From Cystobacter fuscus (GTDB lineage Bacteria > Myxococcota > Myxococcia > Myxococcales > Myxococcaceae): a DNA stretch of 64,000 bases. Below are positions 27,003-34,763 of this stretch, in pieces (the first letter of the stretch is position 1; each line of letters opens with the position of its first letter). The notes below the pieces were generated by a model that made no database searches, was not told where the DNA came from, and saw nothing but the letters and a program-made list of their open reading frames with translations. The stretch spans positions 6,324,001 to 6,388,000 of the forward strand of contig NZ_CP022098.1 in assembly GCF_002305875.1 (NCBI RefSeq). The letters are read 5' to 3'. Both the position numbers and the translations under genes were made by a program.

Positions 27003-28280
27003 ATGATGAAAGTCAACCGGCCGAACGTCAGCCCGTCCCCTTCTCCGACGACCTCGACGGCGCGCAGCGCGCCGACCTCGCCAACGACTCCCACGTCGGC
27101 CCCCACGTCCACTCAGCGCACCCAGGCCACGGGCCCCACCGCTCCGCCTCCGGCCACCGATTCACTCTCCACGACCATGAGGCCCTCGGCCAGGGGGGGC
27201 GTCAACCTGTCGGGCACCACCGCCCCGCCCCCCGCTCCGCCTCTCCCCCCGTCGCGGCCCGCCGTGACCGCCGCGCCCGGTCAGCCCCCTCGGAGCGTGA
27301 ACGCGTCGCTCGAGGACGAACTCAAGCAGGGCCGGGCCTCCCTCAAGAAGACCGACCACGGCGTCGTGCATCCGGAGCTGCCCGGCATCCGCACCCGCCG
27401 GGACAACCTGGCGCCCCATGAGTTCGCCGATCACACGCGCGACTCCCGGGCCTCCATCCACACGCTGATGGAGAACAATCCAAATGGGACGCAGTCCGTC
27501 GGCAACAAGATGCTGACGGACATCAACGGCAGCACCGCGAAGCTCAACAATGGCTCCCTGGGGACGGCGCAGAATCCGGCGACGGCCGTGGACATCCATG
27601 CCGGCAACAAGATGACCCACGGGCCCCGGCTGGGCGAGTTCGACCGGGTGGCCATCGGCAAGGATCTGGCCGCGCTGGACCCGAATGACCAGGCGGGCCG
27701 CGCCAGGGTGATTGAGAAGCACCAGCAGAAGGCGCTCCTCGAAACAAACTCGGCCTACCGTGCCGGTGGTCACGCGGGCGAGGGCCGGGCCAGCACGGTG
27801 AAATACAACGCCAATGAAGCCAGCTCCCCCCAGAATCGCGCCAACAGCATGGGGCATGAGATGGTTCACGCCCATCGCGCGGCCAATGGCATGCAGGTGG
27901 GAACGGTGCAGCAAAGCAATCTCCAGCACCACCCCGCCTTCGACGCGGCCAACAAGGTGGAAGCCGGAGGCGGCCAACGGCTCAAGGACAACATCAACTT
28001 CCACGCCCAGCTCAAGGAAGAGTTCGAGACGGTGGGGATGCAACCGACCCCGGGCCGTCCCAATGCTCCGTCGGAGAACAAGATCCGCCAGCAACTCGGG
28101 ATGCCGCAGCGCACGGACTACTCGGGCCATACCCCCGCGACGGCCGCGGAGGGCCTGCAGGACATGAAGGAGCAGCCCGATACCCGGACCGCCTGGCAGA
28201 AGGTCAAGCGCGAGCCCATCCCCGGAGCGGAACAACGGGCCCAGGACGTCCAGCAGATCGTCAACCACCTGGAGAAGTGA
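27003..28280 (+). CDS. M91 (NleD/XopG-like) zinc metalloprotease effector, copy 2
   Basis: 425 residues, clearly a tandem duplicate of the preceding gene: same N-terminal phrase KVNRPNVS, same Pro/Thr-rich leader, same GVVHPELPGIRTRR block, zinc site MGHEMVHAHRAANG and LKEEFETVGMQ with NKIRQQLGMPQRTDY. It differs by an insertion of about 30 residues before the zinc site (around DPNDQAGRARVIEKHQ) and by a different segment after it, so the copies have diverged in the parts likely to touch substrate. Start at ATG 27003 or 27006, immediately after the first copy, which implies one transcript and probably translational coupling. Confidence 0.78.
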   Translation: MMKVNRPNVSPSPSPTTSTARSAPTSPTTPTSAPTSTQRTQATGPTAPPPATDSLSTTMRPSARGGVNLSGTTAPPPAPPLPPSRPAVTAAPGQPPRSVNASLEDELKQGRASLKKTDHGVVHPELPGIRTRRDNLAPHEFADHTRDSRASIHTLMENNPNGTQSVGNKMLTDINGSTAKLNNGSLGTAQNPATAVDIHAGNKMTHGPRLGEFDRVAIGKDLAALDPNDQAGRARVIEKHQQKALLETNSAYRAGGHAGEGRASTVKYNANEASSPQNRANSMGHEMVHAHRAANGMQVGTVQQSNLQHHPAFDAANKVEAGGGQRLKDNINFHAQLKEEFETVGMQPTPGRPNAPSENKIRQQLGMPQRTDYSGHTPATAAEGLQDMKEQPDTRTAWQKVKREPIPGAEQRAQDVQQIVNHLEK

Positions 28281-28281
28281 C

Positions 28282-28304
28282 CGGGGGGGCGAGCCACTCC
28301 CCCG
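28282..28304. terminator. hairpin between effector and fabF genes
   Basis: CGGGGG (28282-28287) pairs with CCCCCG (28299-28304) around an 11-base loop, just after the stop of the second effector gene and just before the end of the convergent fabF gene. No U-tract. Confidence 0.4.
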
Positions 28305-28306
28305 CC

Positions 28307-29548
28307 TCATGCCGGCCGCTGGAACACGAGCGACACGTTCGTCCCCCCGAAGCCGAACGAGTTGCTCATCACCGCCTCCACCCGCCGCTCACGCGCGCGC
28401 TGGGGGATGCAGTCGAGCGTGATTCGGGGATCCTGCTTCTCGAGGTTGATGGTGGGCGGCAGCACCCCGCGCTGGAGCGCCAGCACGCTGATGACGGCCT
28501 CGGCCGCGCCGGCCGCGCCATTCATGTGCCCCGTCATGGACTTGGTGGAGGAGATGGCGACCCGGTGGGCCGCCTCGCCGAACACCTGGGCGATGCCCTC
28601 CATCTCCAGCGCGTCGCCGACGTCCGTGGACGTGCCATGGGCGTTGATGTAGCCGATGTCCGAGGGCGTGAGCCGCGCGTCCGCCAGGGCCAGCCGCATG
28701 CTGCGCTGGGCGCCCTCGTGGCCGGGCGCGGGGTGCGTCACGTGGTACGCGTCCGAGCTGGCGCCATAGCCGGACAGCTCCGCGTACACCTTCGCGCCGC
28801 GCGCCCGGGCGTGCTCCCACGTCTCCAGCACCAGCATTCCCGCGCCCTCGGCCACCACGAAGCCATCGCGATCCACGTCGAAGGGCCGGCTGGCGCGCTC
28901 GGGGGCGTCATTGCGCGTGGACAGCGCCTTCATCGCCGCGAAGCCGCCCACGCCCAGGAGCGTGATGGGCGCCTCGGCGCCACCCACCACGGCGGCATCG
29001 TAGTCCCCGCGCTGGATGCCCCGCAGGGCCTCGCCCAGGGCGTGGGCGCTGGTGGCGCACGCGGAGTTGGTGGACCAGCTCGGGCCCTTGATGCCGTGGC
29101 GCAGTGAGATGTAGCCCGGCGCCATGTTGATGATCATCTGCAGGATGAAGAAGGGGCTGATGCGGTCCGCCCCCTTCTCCAGCACCCGCCGGAACGTCTC
29201 CTCCATGCTGCCGATGCCGCCAATCCCCGAGCCGACGAGCACCGCCACCCGCTCGGCATTCTGGGGGGTGATGACCAGTCCCGAGTCCTTCATCGCCATG
29301 TCCGCGGCGCTCACCGCGAACTGACAGAACCGGTCCATCCGCCGCACCTCCCGCCGCTCGATGAAGTCCTCGGGACGGAAGTCCTTCACCTCTCCGGCGA
29401 TGCGGCAGTCCAACCCGCTCGCGTCGAAGAGCGTGATGGGCCCCACGCCACTCTGGCCTCGCACGAGCGCCTCCCAGCTCTTCTCCACGCCGGTGCCGCA
29501 GGGGCTGATGAGCCCCAGCCCGGTCACCACCACGCGCCGCTTCTCCAT
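28307..29548 (-). CDS. fabF: beta-ketoacyl-ACP synthase II
   Basis: 413 residues, the normal FabF length. Condensing-enzyme triad visible: Cys in NSACATSAHALG, His in NAHGTSTDVGDALE, His in KSMTGHMNGAAG. N-terminus RRVVVTGLGLISPCG is typical. It extends acyl-ACP chains in fatty acid synthesis, or serves a secondary-metabolite or lipid pathway; the lack of acpP/fabD/fabG neighbours argues that this is an extra, stand-alone copy. Start at ATG 29548 with GAGAG upstream; a longer frame to 29638 crosses the promoter region. Confidence 0.92.
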   Translation of the reverse strand: MEKRRVVVTGLGLISPCGTGVEKSWEALVRGQSGVGPITLFDASGLDCRIAGEVKDFRPEDFIERREVRRMDRFCQFAVSAADMAMKDSGLVITPQNAERVAVLVGSGIGGIGSMEETFRRVLEKGADRISPFFILQMIINMAPGYISLRHGIKGPSWSTNSACATSAHALGEALRGIQRGDYDAAVVGGAEAPITLLGVGGFAAMKALSTRNDAPERASRPFDVDRDGFVVAEGAGMLVLETWEHARARGAKVYAELSGYGASSDAYHVTHPAPGHEGAQRSMRLALADARLTPSDIGYINAHGTSTDVGDALEMEGIAQVFGEAAHRVAISSTKSMTGHMNGAAGAAEAVISVLALQRGVLPPTINLEKQDPRITLDCIPQRARERRVEAVMSNSFGFGGTNVSLVFQRPA

Positions 29549-29678
29549 CTGGATCGCTCTCCTCTTGCTCGAGCCCGCCCGGTGCCTTCCCGGGCGGACG
29601 GCCTTGAATGGGGATTGATATAGTGACCATAATCCCATTGGCCACGTTCCGAAGCAACCACCGATGATTTCATTCGAT

Positions 29679-29691
29679 GATGACCGTCATC
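29679..29691. promoter_or_regulatory. palindrome in the fabF/TetR intergenic region
   Basis: GATGAC-C-GTCATC is a perfect 6+6 palindrome around one central base, in an A/T-rich intergenic stretch between the divergent fabF gene and the thioesterase fragment/TetR pair. TetR proteins bind such palindromes, so it is a candidate operator; binding is inferred. Confidence 0.4.
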
Positions 29692-29713
29692 CCACAGGGA
29701 GGGAGCACCACCC

Positions 29714-29950
29714 ATGACCCTGCTGCCCGCGGGTGACGGCTTCTCCACGATGGATCTCCACACGACGTTCGTGCGGGCCATCGGCCAGGAGCAGGGGAAG
29801 TTGACCTGCGAGGCGGAAATCATCCACATGGGGGGCCGCATGGCGACCGCCCAGGGAAGGCAGAGGGATGACGCGGGCAGGCGCTATGCCCATGGTGTCA
29901 CCACCTGCATGATCTTCCGGTGGCCCCGGTCAGGTGAGCAGGAGGGATAG
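29714..29950 (+). pseudogene. truncated PaaI-type acyl-CoA thioesterase
   Basis: 78 residues that match only the C-terminal half of a hotdog thioesterase: LPAGDGFSTMDLHTTFVRAI, then GKLTCEAEIIHMGGRMATAQG and a final strand TTCMIF. The N-terminal half, which carries the catalytic HGG..D region in PaaI proteins, is missing and is not found in other frames upstream. It ends 13 bases before the TetR start, an arrangement common for TetR-thioesterase pairs. Most likely a remnant; if translated it could not be an active monomeric enzyme. Confidence 0.55.
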
Positions 29951-29963
29951 GAGGCCCTCACCC

Positions 29964-30587
29964 ATGAGGTACGGACCCGAACACAAACAGTCGACACACA
30001 CGCGTATCCTCGCGGCCGCGGAGTCGCTCTTCCGCAAGCATGGCTTCGAGGGGGCGAGCGTGGAGCGCGTCATGCGCGCCGCGGGCCTGACGGTGGGAGG
30101 CTTCTACGCGCACTTCGCCTCGAAGGAGGCGCTCGTCGTGGAGAGCCTGCGGGCCTTCCTCCAGCAGCGCCGGGCGCGGTGGGGGGCGGGGCTCGAGGAG
30201 CTACGAGGCCAGGAGTGGCTGGGCCACTTCGTGCGCCGCTACCTCAACCGGCAGCTCCGGGATGACCCGACGACGGCCTGCATCATGCCGTCCGTCCTGT
30301 CGGACCTCACGCGCTCCTCCCCCGAGGTGCAGGCGATGCTCGCCGAGGAGCTCGACGCGCTGGCGCGCGAGGCCCAGGCGCATCTGGAGGACGAGCCGGG
30401 CAGGACGGCACGCCAGAAGGCGTTGGCGACGATCGTGGTGTGCTTCGGGGCCATGACGCTGGCGCGGGCCACGGCCTCTCAGCCGCTGTCGGACGAGCTG
30501 CTCGCGGCCGCGCGGGCGCTCCTGCTGAACCCGGAGGATGCGCCGTCCGCCTCCCCTGCCCCGTCCGGACCCAGGCGGCGCTCCTAG
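29964..30587 (+). CDS. TetR/AcrR-family transcriptional regulator
   Basis: 207 residues. N-terminal helix-turn-helix: THTRILAAAESLFRKHGFEG, VERVMRAAGLTVGGFYAHF, ASKEALVVESL. The C-terminal ligand domain has the segment CIMPSVLSDLTRSSPEV. Start at ATG 29964 with AGGAGG ten bases upstream. Located after the thioesterase fragment and divergent from fabF, so control of lipid-related genes is plausible but unproven. Its stop overlaps the stop of the convergent LysM gene by four bases. Confidence 0.88.
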   Translation: MRYGPEHKQSTHTRILAAAESLFRKHGFEGASVERVMRAAGLTVGGFYAHFASKEALVVESLRAFLQQRRARWGAGLEELRGQEWLGHFVRRYLNRQLRDDPTTACIMPSVLSDLTRSSPEVQAMLAEELDALAREAQAHLEDEPGRTARQKALATIVVCFGAMTLARATASQPLSDELLAAARALLLNPEDAPSASPAPSGPRRRS

Positions 30588-32149
30588 AAACCCCGCGAGG
30601 CCAGGTACTGGGCGCGGGCCCACACGTCGGACGAGTAGTCGCCCCCGGTGGAGCCGACATCCATGTTCGCCACCGTCCGCACATTGCCCGGGCCCATGTT
30701 GTACGCGGCCACCGCGCCACGAAGCTGCTCGGCGGGGCTCCACTCCGGATGCGCGCTCTGCATGGCGCGCAGGTTGTCACGCAGCAGCCCGGCGGCGGCG
30801 GCGACGTGCTCCCGGCTATAGGGCCCGCCCCGGATGAGCTCCGGGTTGTGCAGGGCGTCGATCTGCATCAGCCCGTAGCCGTTGGGATCGTACTTCGCGG
30901 TGCCATCCGGGTTCAGGCCATTGCCGCCACGGGACTCGCGGCTGGCGATCGCGGCCAGCAGCGCGGGAGGCAGGCCGTACTCGTTGCCCACCTGCTGGAA
31001 GGTGTCCCGGAAGCGCTCCAGGCGCGCGCGATCATTCTCCGCCATCTGCTGGGAGCCCTCGATGCCCTCGGGCGCGCGATCCTGCGAGGCGGTGCGAGGC
31101 GAGGCCCCGCGCGTCTGGAGCTGGCCCAGGATGGCATTGTCCCCGGTGGTGGCGGCGACGTCCGTGGTGGGGGCGAGCTCGGTGGGAGCCAGCTCCGTGG
31201 GCGCGAGTTCCTCGGGGCTGGCATTCGCGACCACGTCCTGGCCGTTGGGGCGCACCGGGTTGCCACCGGAGAACGTCACGCCCTGACCGCTGAAGCGGTA
31301 GTCGTGGCGGGCACCCTCGGCCGTCGACGCCACCAGTTGATTGCCGTCCCGGTGCAGGGTGAGCTCCCCGCCCCCGTTCGGATCGATGGCCCGGTAGCTG
31401 CCGTCCGAGTTGCGCCCCGTGACGGTCAGCCAGTGGTCCGGCTTCTCGGTATTGGTGGTGCGGTAGTTCACGCCCACCAGCACGGGACGACCGGCGTCGA
31501 GCTGCTGGTCGATGCCCTCGGGCGTGAGGCTGCCCCGGACACGGGTGGAGGTGATGGGCGGCTGGGTGTTGGCGGCTCCGCCCACGCGGGTGAAGTCCAC
31601 GCTGTTGCCGCTGTAGCCACGATTGCGGTCCAGGTAGCCATCCATCTGCGCCGGGGTGATCGTCTGGCCGCTCAGGGCGCTGACCGCCATGGCGCTGGCG
31701 GTGATGGCACAACCCTGTTGCTGGATGCTGTCGCGGCTGCTCGCCCCCACCTCACCCGCCCCGCCCAGCCGGGAGCCCGCCCAGTCCGTGTCCCCCTGGC
31801 TGAAGCGCGGCACGCCATCACGGCTCGGGTACGTCTTCCCGGGATTGTTCGGATCGCTCCAGGTCCGCTCGGTGGTGGCCCGCGGCGTCTGCGCTCCGGG
31901 CGTGAAGGTGTCGGCCCGATGCGGGGGCGGCGCGGGGAGCGGGGCCTGGGCGGACGGACGCGAAGGCGGTGGCGGAACCCGGGGGCTCGTGGAGGGCGCC
32001 CGCTGGCTGGGAATGTCCAACTGGCGCCCCGCGGAGATCCTGTTCGGATCCCGGATGTTGTTGGCGTTGGCCAGGGCGTCCACGGTGGTGCCGTAGCGCC
32101 GGGCGATGCTGCTCAACGTGTCACCCGAGCGAATCCGGTAGCTGCTCAT
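30584..32149 (-). CDS. LysM - C39-like peptidase - lytic transglycosylase fusion
   Basis: 521 residues, no signal peptide. Order: LysM (residues 1-45; YRIRSGDTLSSIARRYG), a Pro/Ser-rich linker, a C39-like peptidase domain (Cys in QQGCAITASA, His in DHWLTVTG, Asp in AIDPNGG), a low-complexity hinge with three repeats of ELAPT, and a C-terminal SLT/goose-lysozyme-like domain (Glu in IASRESRGG, YGLMQID, AYNMGPGN). Such a protein could bind peptidoglycan and cut both glycan and peptide parts, fitting a phage-like lysin or predation enzyme; release without a signal is unexplained. Start at ATG 32149 with GAGGGG upstream. Confidence 0.85.
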   Translation of the reverse strand: MSSYRIRSGDTLSSIARRYGTTVDALANANNIRDPNRISAGRQLDIPSQRAPSTSPRVPPPPSRPSAQAPLPAPPPHRADTFTPGAQTPRATTERTWSDPNNPGKTYPSRDGVPRFSQGDTDWAGSRLGGAGEVGASSRDSIQQQGCAITASAMAVSALSGQTITPAQMDGYLDRNRGYSGNSVDFTRVGGAANTQPPITSTRVRGSLTPEGIDQQLDAGRPVLVGVNYRTTNTEKPDHWLTVTGRNSDGSYRAIDPNGGGELTLHRDGNQLVASTAEGARHDYRFSGQGVTFSGGNPVRPNGQDVVANASPEELAPTELAPTELAPTTDVAATTGDNAILGQLQTRGASPRTASQDRAPEGIEGSQQMAENDRARLERFRDTFQQVGNEYGLPPALLAAIASRESRGGNGLNPDGTAKYDPNGYGLMQIDALHNPELIRGGPYSREHVAAAAGLLRDNLRAMQSAHPEWSPAEQLRGAVAAYNMGPGNVRTVANMDVGSTGGDYSSDVWARAQYLASRGF

Positions 32150-32287
32150 GTCCAACCCCTCGTGGGGAGGGTTCGCCGCGAGGACCGGAGGGCTCCCCAA
32201 TTCCCATCCGCTGAGAGATTCTCGTGAGCGGGCGGTCCGGGTTGCCTGGGGGAGGTGCTTTTTTCTCTTCCGTCGAGACGTTTTCTC

Positions 32288-33262
32288 CTAGCGGGCAAGC
32301 GGAGGACGCCGCTCCCGGCGGTACGAGCCCGGGGCAACCCCCTCCCAGCGCTTGAAGGCCCGGTTGAACGACGCCTCGCTCTGGTAGCCGACCTGTCGCG
32401 CGATTTCTCCCAGGGACAGCGCGGTTTCCCGCAGGGACTGGGCGGCCTTCGTCATCCGCCACCGCGCGAGGTACTCCAACGGCGGGTCTCCCACGATCTC
32501 GCTGAAGCGCGCGGCGAAACCCGAGCGCGAGAGCGCCACGGCCGTCGCGAGGCGCTCGACGGTCCAGTCCTCGGCGGGCCGCTCGTGGATGAGCGAGAGC
32601 GCCTTGGCGATGGGAGGATCCACGAGCGAGCACAGGCCCGGCTTCTCGACATGGGTGCGCAGGGCCTGGACCAGCAGGATCTCCGCCAGCCGGGCCATGA
32701 TGACCGTCGCGCCCGGGCGAGGCGAGGCACTCTCCGCGAGGAGCAGTTGCACGGTGGACGCCAGCGAGGAGGCGGCCTCCGGATCATCCGCGGCGACATG
32801 GAGGACGCGCGGGAGTTTCTTGAACAGGGGCGCGCGAGAGGTGGTGCCGAACTGGAACGAGCCCGTGACGAGGCGGGTCCGATCGCCGTCGCCGCCCACC
32901 CGGATGGGCCCCACCGTGCGGTTTCGCTCGCATTCGCCCTGACCCAGGACATGGAGCGGGCTCCCCTCGGCGTCACGCAGCGAATAGCTCCCCCCGAGTG
33001 GCAGCAGGGCCAGGTCGCCCGCGGCGAGGCTGCTGGGGGTGCGCTCTCCCTCGAGCTCGAGCCGGGCATGGCCCTGCCCCACGACGATGAGGTGCGCGGC
33101 CTCGATGCCAGGAAACCGCAGGCCCCAGGGCGCCCCCAGGTCGAAGCCGCCATGCATGAGCGTCGTCAGGCGCATCGAATCCAGCACATCCGCCAGGACA
33201 TCGGCGGCGGGATTCCCCACGGGGCCTGGACGCTCGGACAATTTTTTTGGAGCAACTGACAT
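32288..33262 (-). CDS. AraC-family regulator with cupin sensor
   Basis: 324 residues from ATG 33262. N-terminal cupin of the AraC_binding_2/Cupin_6 type (GGFDLGAPWGLRFPG, LAAGDLALLPLGGSYSL), C-terminal double helix-turn-helix: WTVERLATAVALSRSGFAARF and LSLGEIARQVGYQSEASFNRAF. Family members of this build often control oxidoreductase genes in response to small electrophiles or alcohols. It is divergent from the old-yellow-enzyme gene, with repeated elements between, so it probably activates that gene. Confidence 0.88.
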   Translation of the reverse strand: MSVAPKKLSERPGPVGNPAADVLADVLDSMRLTTLMHGGFDLGAPWGLRFPGIEAAHLIVVGQGHARLELEGERTPSSLAAGDLALLPLGGSYSLRDAEGSPLHVLGQGECERNRTVGPIRVGGDGDRTRLVTGSFQFGTTSRAPLFKKLPRVLHVAADDPEAASSLASTVQLLLAESASPRPGATVIMARLAEILLVQALRTHVEKPGLCSLVDPPIAKALSLIHERPAEDWTVERLATAVALSRSGFAARFSEIVGDPPLEYLARWRMTKAAQSLRETALSLGEIARQVGYQSEASFNRAFKRWEGVAPGSYRRERRPPLAR

Positions 33263-33266
33263 GGAA

Positions 33267-33303
33267 CGTCCATAACCGCCTCGACATCTTCCGTCCATGA
33301 CCG
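33267..33303. promoter_or_regulatory. direct repeats between araC-type and OYE genes
   Basis: CGTCCATAACCG (33267-33278) and CGTCCATGACCG (33292-33303) differ at one base and are 25 bases apart, start to start. Direct repeats on one DNA face are typical AraC-family half-sites. They lie just upstream of the reductase start; function is inferred. Confidence 0.45.
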
Positions 33304-33335
33304 TCGCGCCGAAGCACCTCATCGAGGAGACAGCC

Positions 33336-34415
33336 ATGGAAACAAAACCGAGTCTTTTCTCTCCGTTCCGTCTGGGGGAAGTCGAGCTGAAGAACCGGAT
33401 GGTGATGGCGCCCATGACGCGCAGCCGCGCGCTCGAGGGCAATGTTCCCAATCCCCTGGCGACCACCTACTACGTCCAGCGCGCCTCGGCCGGACTGCTC
33501 ATCACCGAGGCCACCCAGGTGAGCCGGCAGGGAGTGGGCTACATCCGCACGCCGGGCATCCACTCGCCCGAGCAGGTGCGCGGCTGGAAGACGCTGACCG
33601 ACGCGGTGCATGCGGCGGGGGGAATCATCTACGCCCAGCTCTGGCACGTGGGGCGGATGTCCCATCCCGAGTTCCAGGGAGGTGCCCTCCCCGTCGCCCC
33701 ATCGGCGATCCCGGCGGACGGGACGGTGTTCACCTCGCGGGGAATGACGCCGCTGGTGACGCCGCGGGCGCTCGACACGCACGAGCTGCCGGACATCGTC
33801 GCGCAGTTCCGGTGCGGGGCCGAGAACGCCAAGGCGGCGGGGTTCGACGGCGTCGAGCTGCATGGCGCCAATGGCTATCTGCTCGATCAGTTCCTGCGCG
33901 ATGGCGCCAACCAGCGCACCGACGCCTATGGAGGCAGCATCGAGAAGCGCGCGCGGCTGCCGCTGGAGGTCACGAAGGCGGTGGTGGACGTCTGGGGCGC
34001 TGGGCGGGTCGGCTACAAGCTTTCACCGACCTTCTCCATGTTCTCGATGTCGGACAGCACGCCCGTCGAGACGTTCACCTACTTCACCCGGAAGCTGAAC
34101 GAGCTCGGCATCGGCTACCTGCACGTGACGGAGTCGCTCCCGAATGGGTCCGCCCCGGGAAAGGCTCGCATCTCGCCCCTCCTGCGCGAGGAGTTCAAGG
34201 GCGCCTTCATCGTGAACGGGGGCTACGACGCGCGCACCGGCCAGGATGCGCTCGAGCGGGGCGAGACGGATCTCGTCGCCTACGGCGTGCCGTTCCTCGC
34301 CAATCCGGATCTGCCCGAGCGCTACAAGCGGGGCGGTCCGTTCAACGAGCCCGACCGGGCGACCTTCTACTCGGGCGAGGAGAAGGGCTACACCGACTAC
34401 CCCGCGCTGCGGTGA
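33336..34415 (+). CDS. old yellow enzyme family alkene reductase (NemA-like)
   Basis: 359 residues, usual length for the family. FMN/NADPH ene-reductase features: LFSPFRLGEVELKNRMVMAP at the N-terminus, QLWHVGRMSHP, and the substrate-site block HGANGYLLDQFLRDGANQRT followed by DAYGGSIE. It reduces activated C=C bonds of maleimides, nitro-esters or quinones in the cytoplasm. Start at ATG 33336 with GAGGAG upstream. The last codons (TDYPALR, stop) and the following hairpin occur a second time at 36132-36206. Confidence 0.92.
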   Translation: METKPSLFSPFRLGEVELKNRMVMAPMTRSRALEGNVPNPLATTYYVQRASAGLLITEATQVSRQGVGYIRTPGIHSPEQVRGWKTLTDAVHAAGGIIYAQLWHVGRMSHPEFQGGALPVAPSAIPADGTVFTSRGMTPLVTPRALDTHELPDIVAQFRCGAENAKAAGFDGVELHGANGYLLDQFLRDGANQRTDAYGGSIEKRARLPLEVTKAVVDVWGAGRVGYKLSPTFSMFSMSDSTPVETFTYFTRKLNELGIGYLHVTESLPNGSAPGKARISPLLREEFKGAFIVNGGYDARTGQDALERGETDLVAYGVPFLANPDLPERYKRGGPFNEPDRATFYSGEEKGYTDYPALR

Positions 34416-34465
34416 GGACGGACCCGCGGGGGGGACTCCGCGCGCCTCGTCCCCCTCGCGGGCGC
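34391..34465. repeat. 75-bp direct repeat, left copy
   Basis: Identical base for base to 36132-36206. It covers the last seven codons and stop of the reductase gene and a terminator-type hairpin. The two copies bound the SitA/SitI-like genes. Recombination between them would remove 1741 bases and leave the reductase and icmF genes with a single intact junction. Confidence 0.95.
34423..34462. terminator. hairpin inside the left 75-bp repeat
   Basis: CCCGCGGGGGGGAC (34423-34436) pairs with GTCCCCCTCGCGGG (34449-34462), 14 positions with one G-T pair, loop of 12. The same hairpin recurs at 36164-36203. It probably ends the reductase transcript, and the right copy that of icmF. Confidence 0.55.
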
Positions 34466-34487
34466 CCCTGTACGCGATGTGCCTATG

Positions 34488-34763
34488 TTAATTGCCAAAC
34501 TTTGCATCGAACGCGGCGATGGCTTCCTCGATAGAAGCCGAGGGCACACCTCGTTGATCGGGAGCCTCCTCGCAAAAAAGTTCCCAGAGCTGCCGCTCAT
34601 GGAATCGCATGTCTTCCATGTCTACCGGTAGATTGATCCGATCAGCGCTCTGGACGACAAAGCCTTGTTCCGGAATCAACTCGAAGCATCGATAGATCAC
34701 GGCTTCGTCCTTGCTGAGGCGTCGAAAGACGTTGATCAGCTTGTACAATGAATTGCTATTCAT
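34488..34763 (-). CDS. putative immunity protein for the SitA5-type toxin (SitI-like)
   Basis: 91 residues from ATG 34763, small and soluble, acidic overall, starting NSNSLYKLINVFRRLSKDEA and ending IAAFDAKFGN. I do not recognise a family. The start overlaps the last eight bases of the toxin gene, so translation is coupled, as is usual for SitA-SitI pairs. It is far less GC-rich than the flanking metabolic genes. Immunity function is inferred from position, size and overlap; the sequence itself shows no motif. Confidence 0.6.
   Translation of the reverse strand: MNSNSLYKLINVFRRLSKDEAVIYRCFELIPEQGFVVQSADRINLPVDMEDMRFHERQLWELFCEEAPDQRGVPSASIEEAIAAFDAKFGN

Noticed and set aside
32150..32287. 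Considered a hidden small gene in the gap between the LysM and AraC-type genes
   Set aside because: No frame with start, ribosome site and sensible length was seen on either strand.
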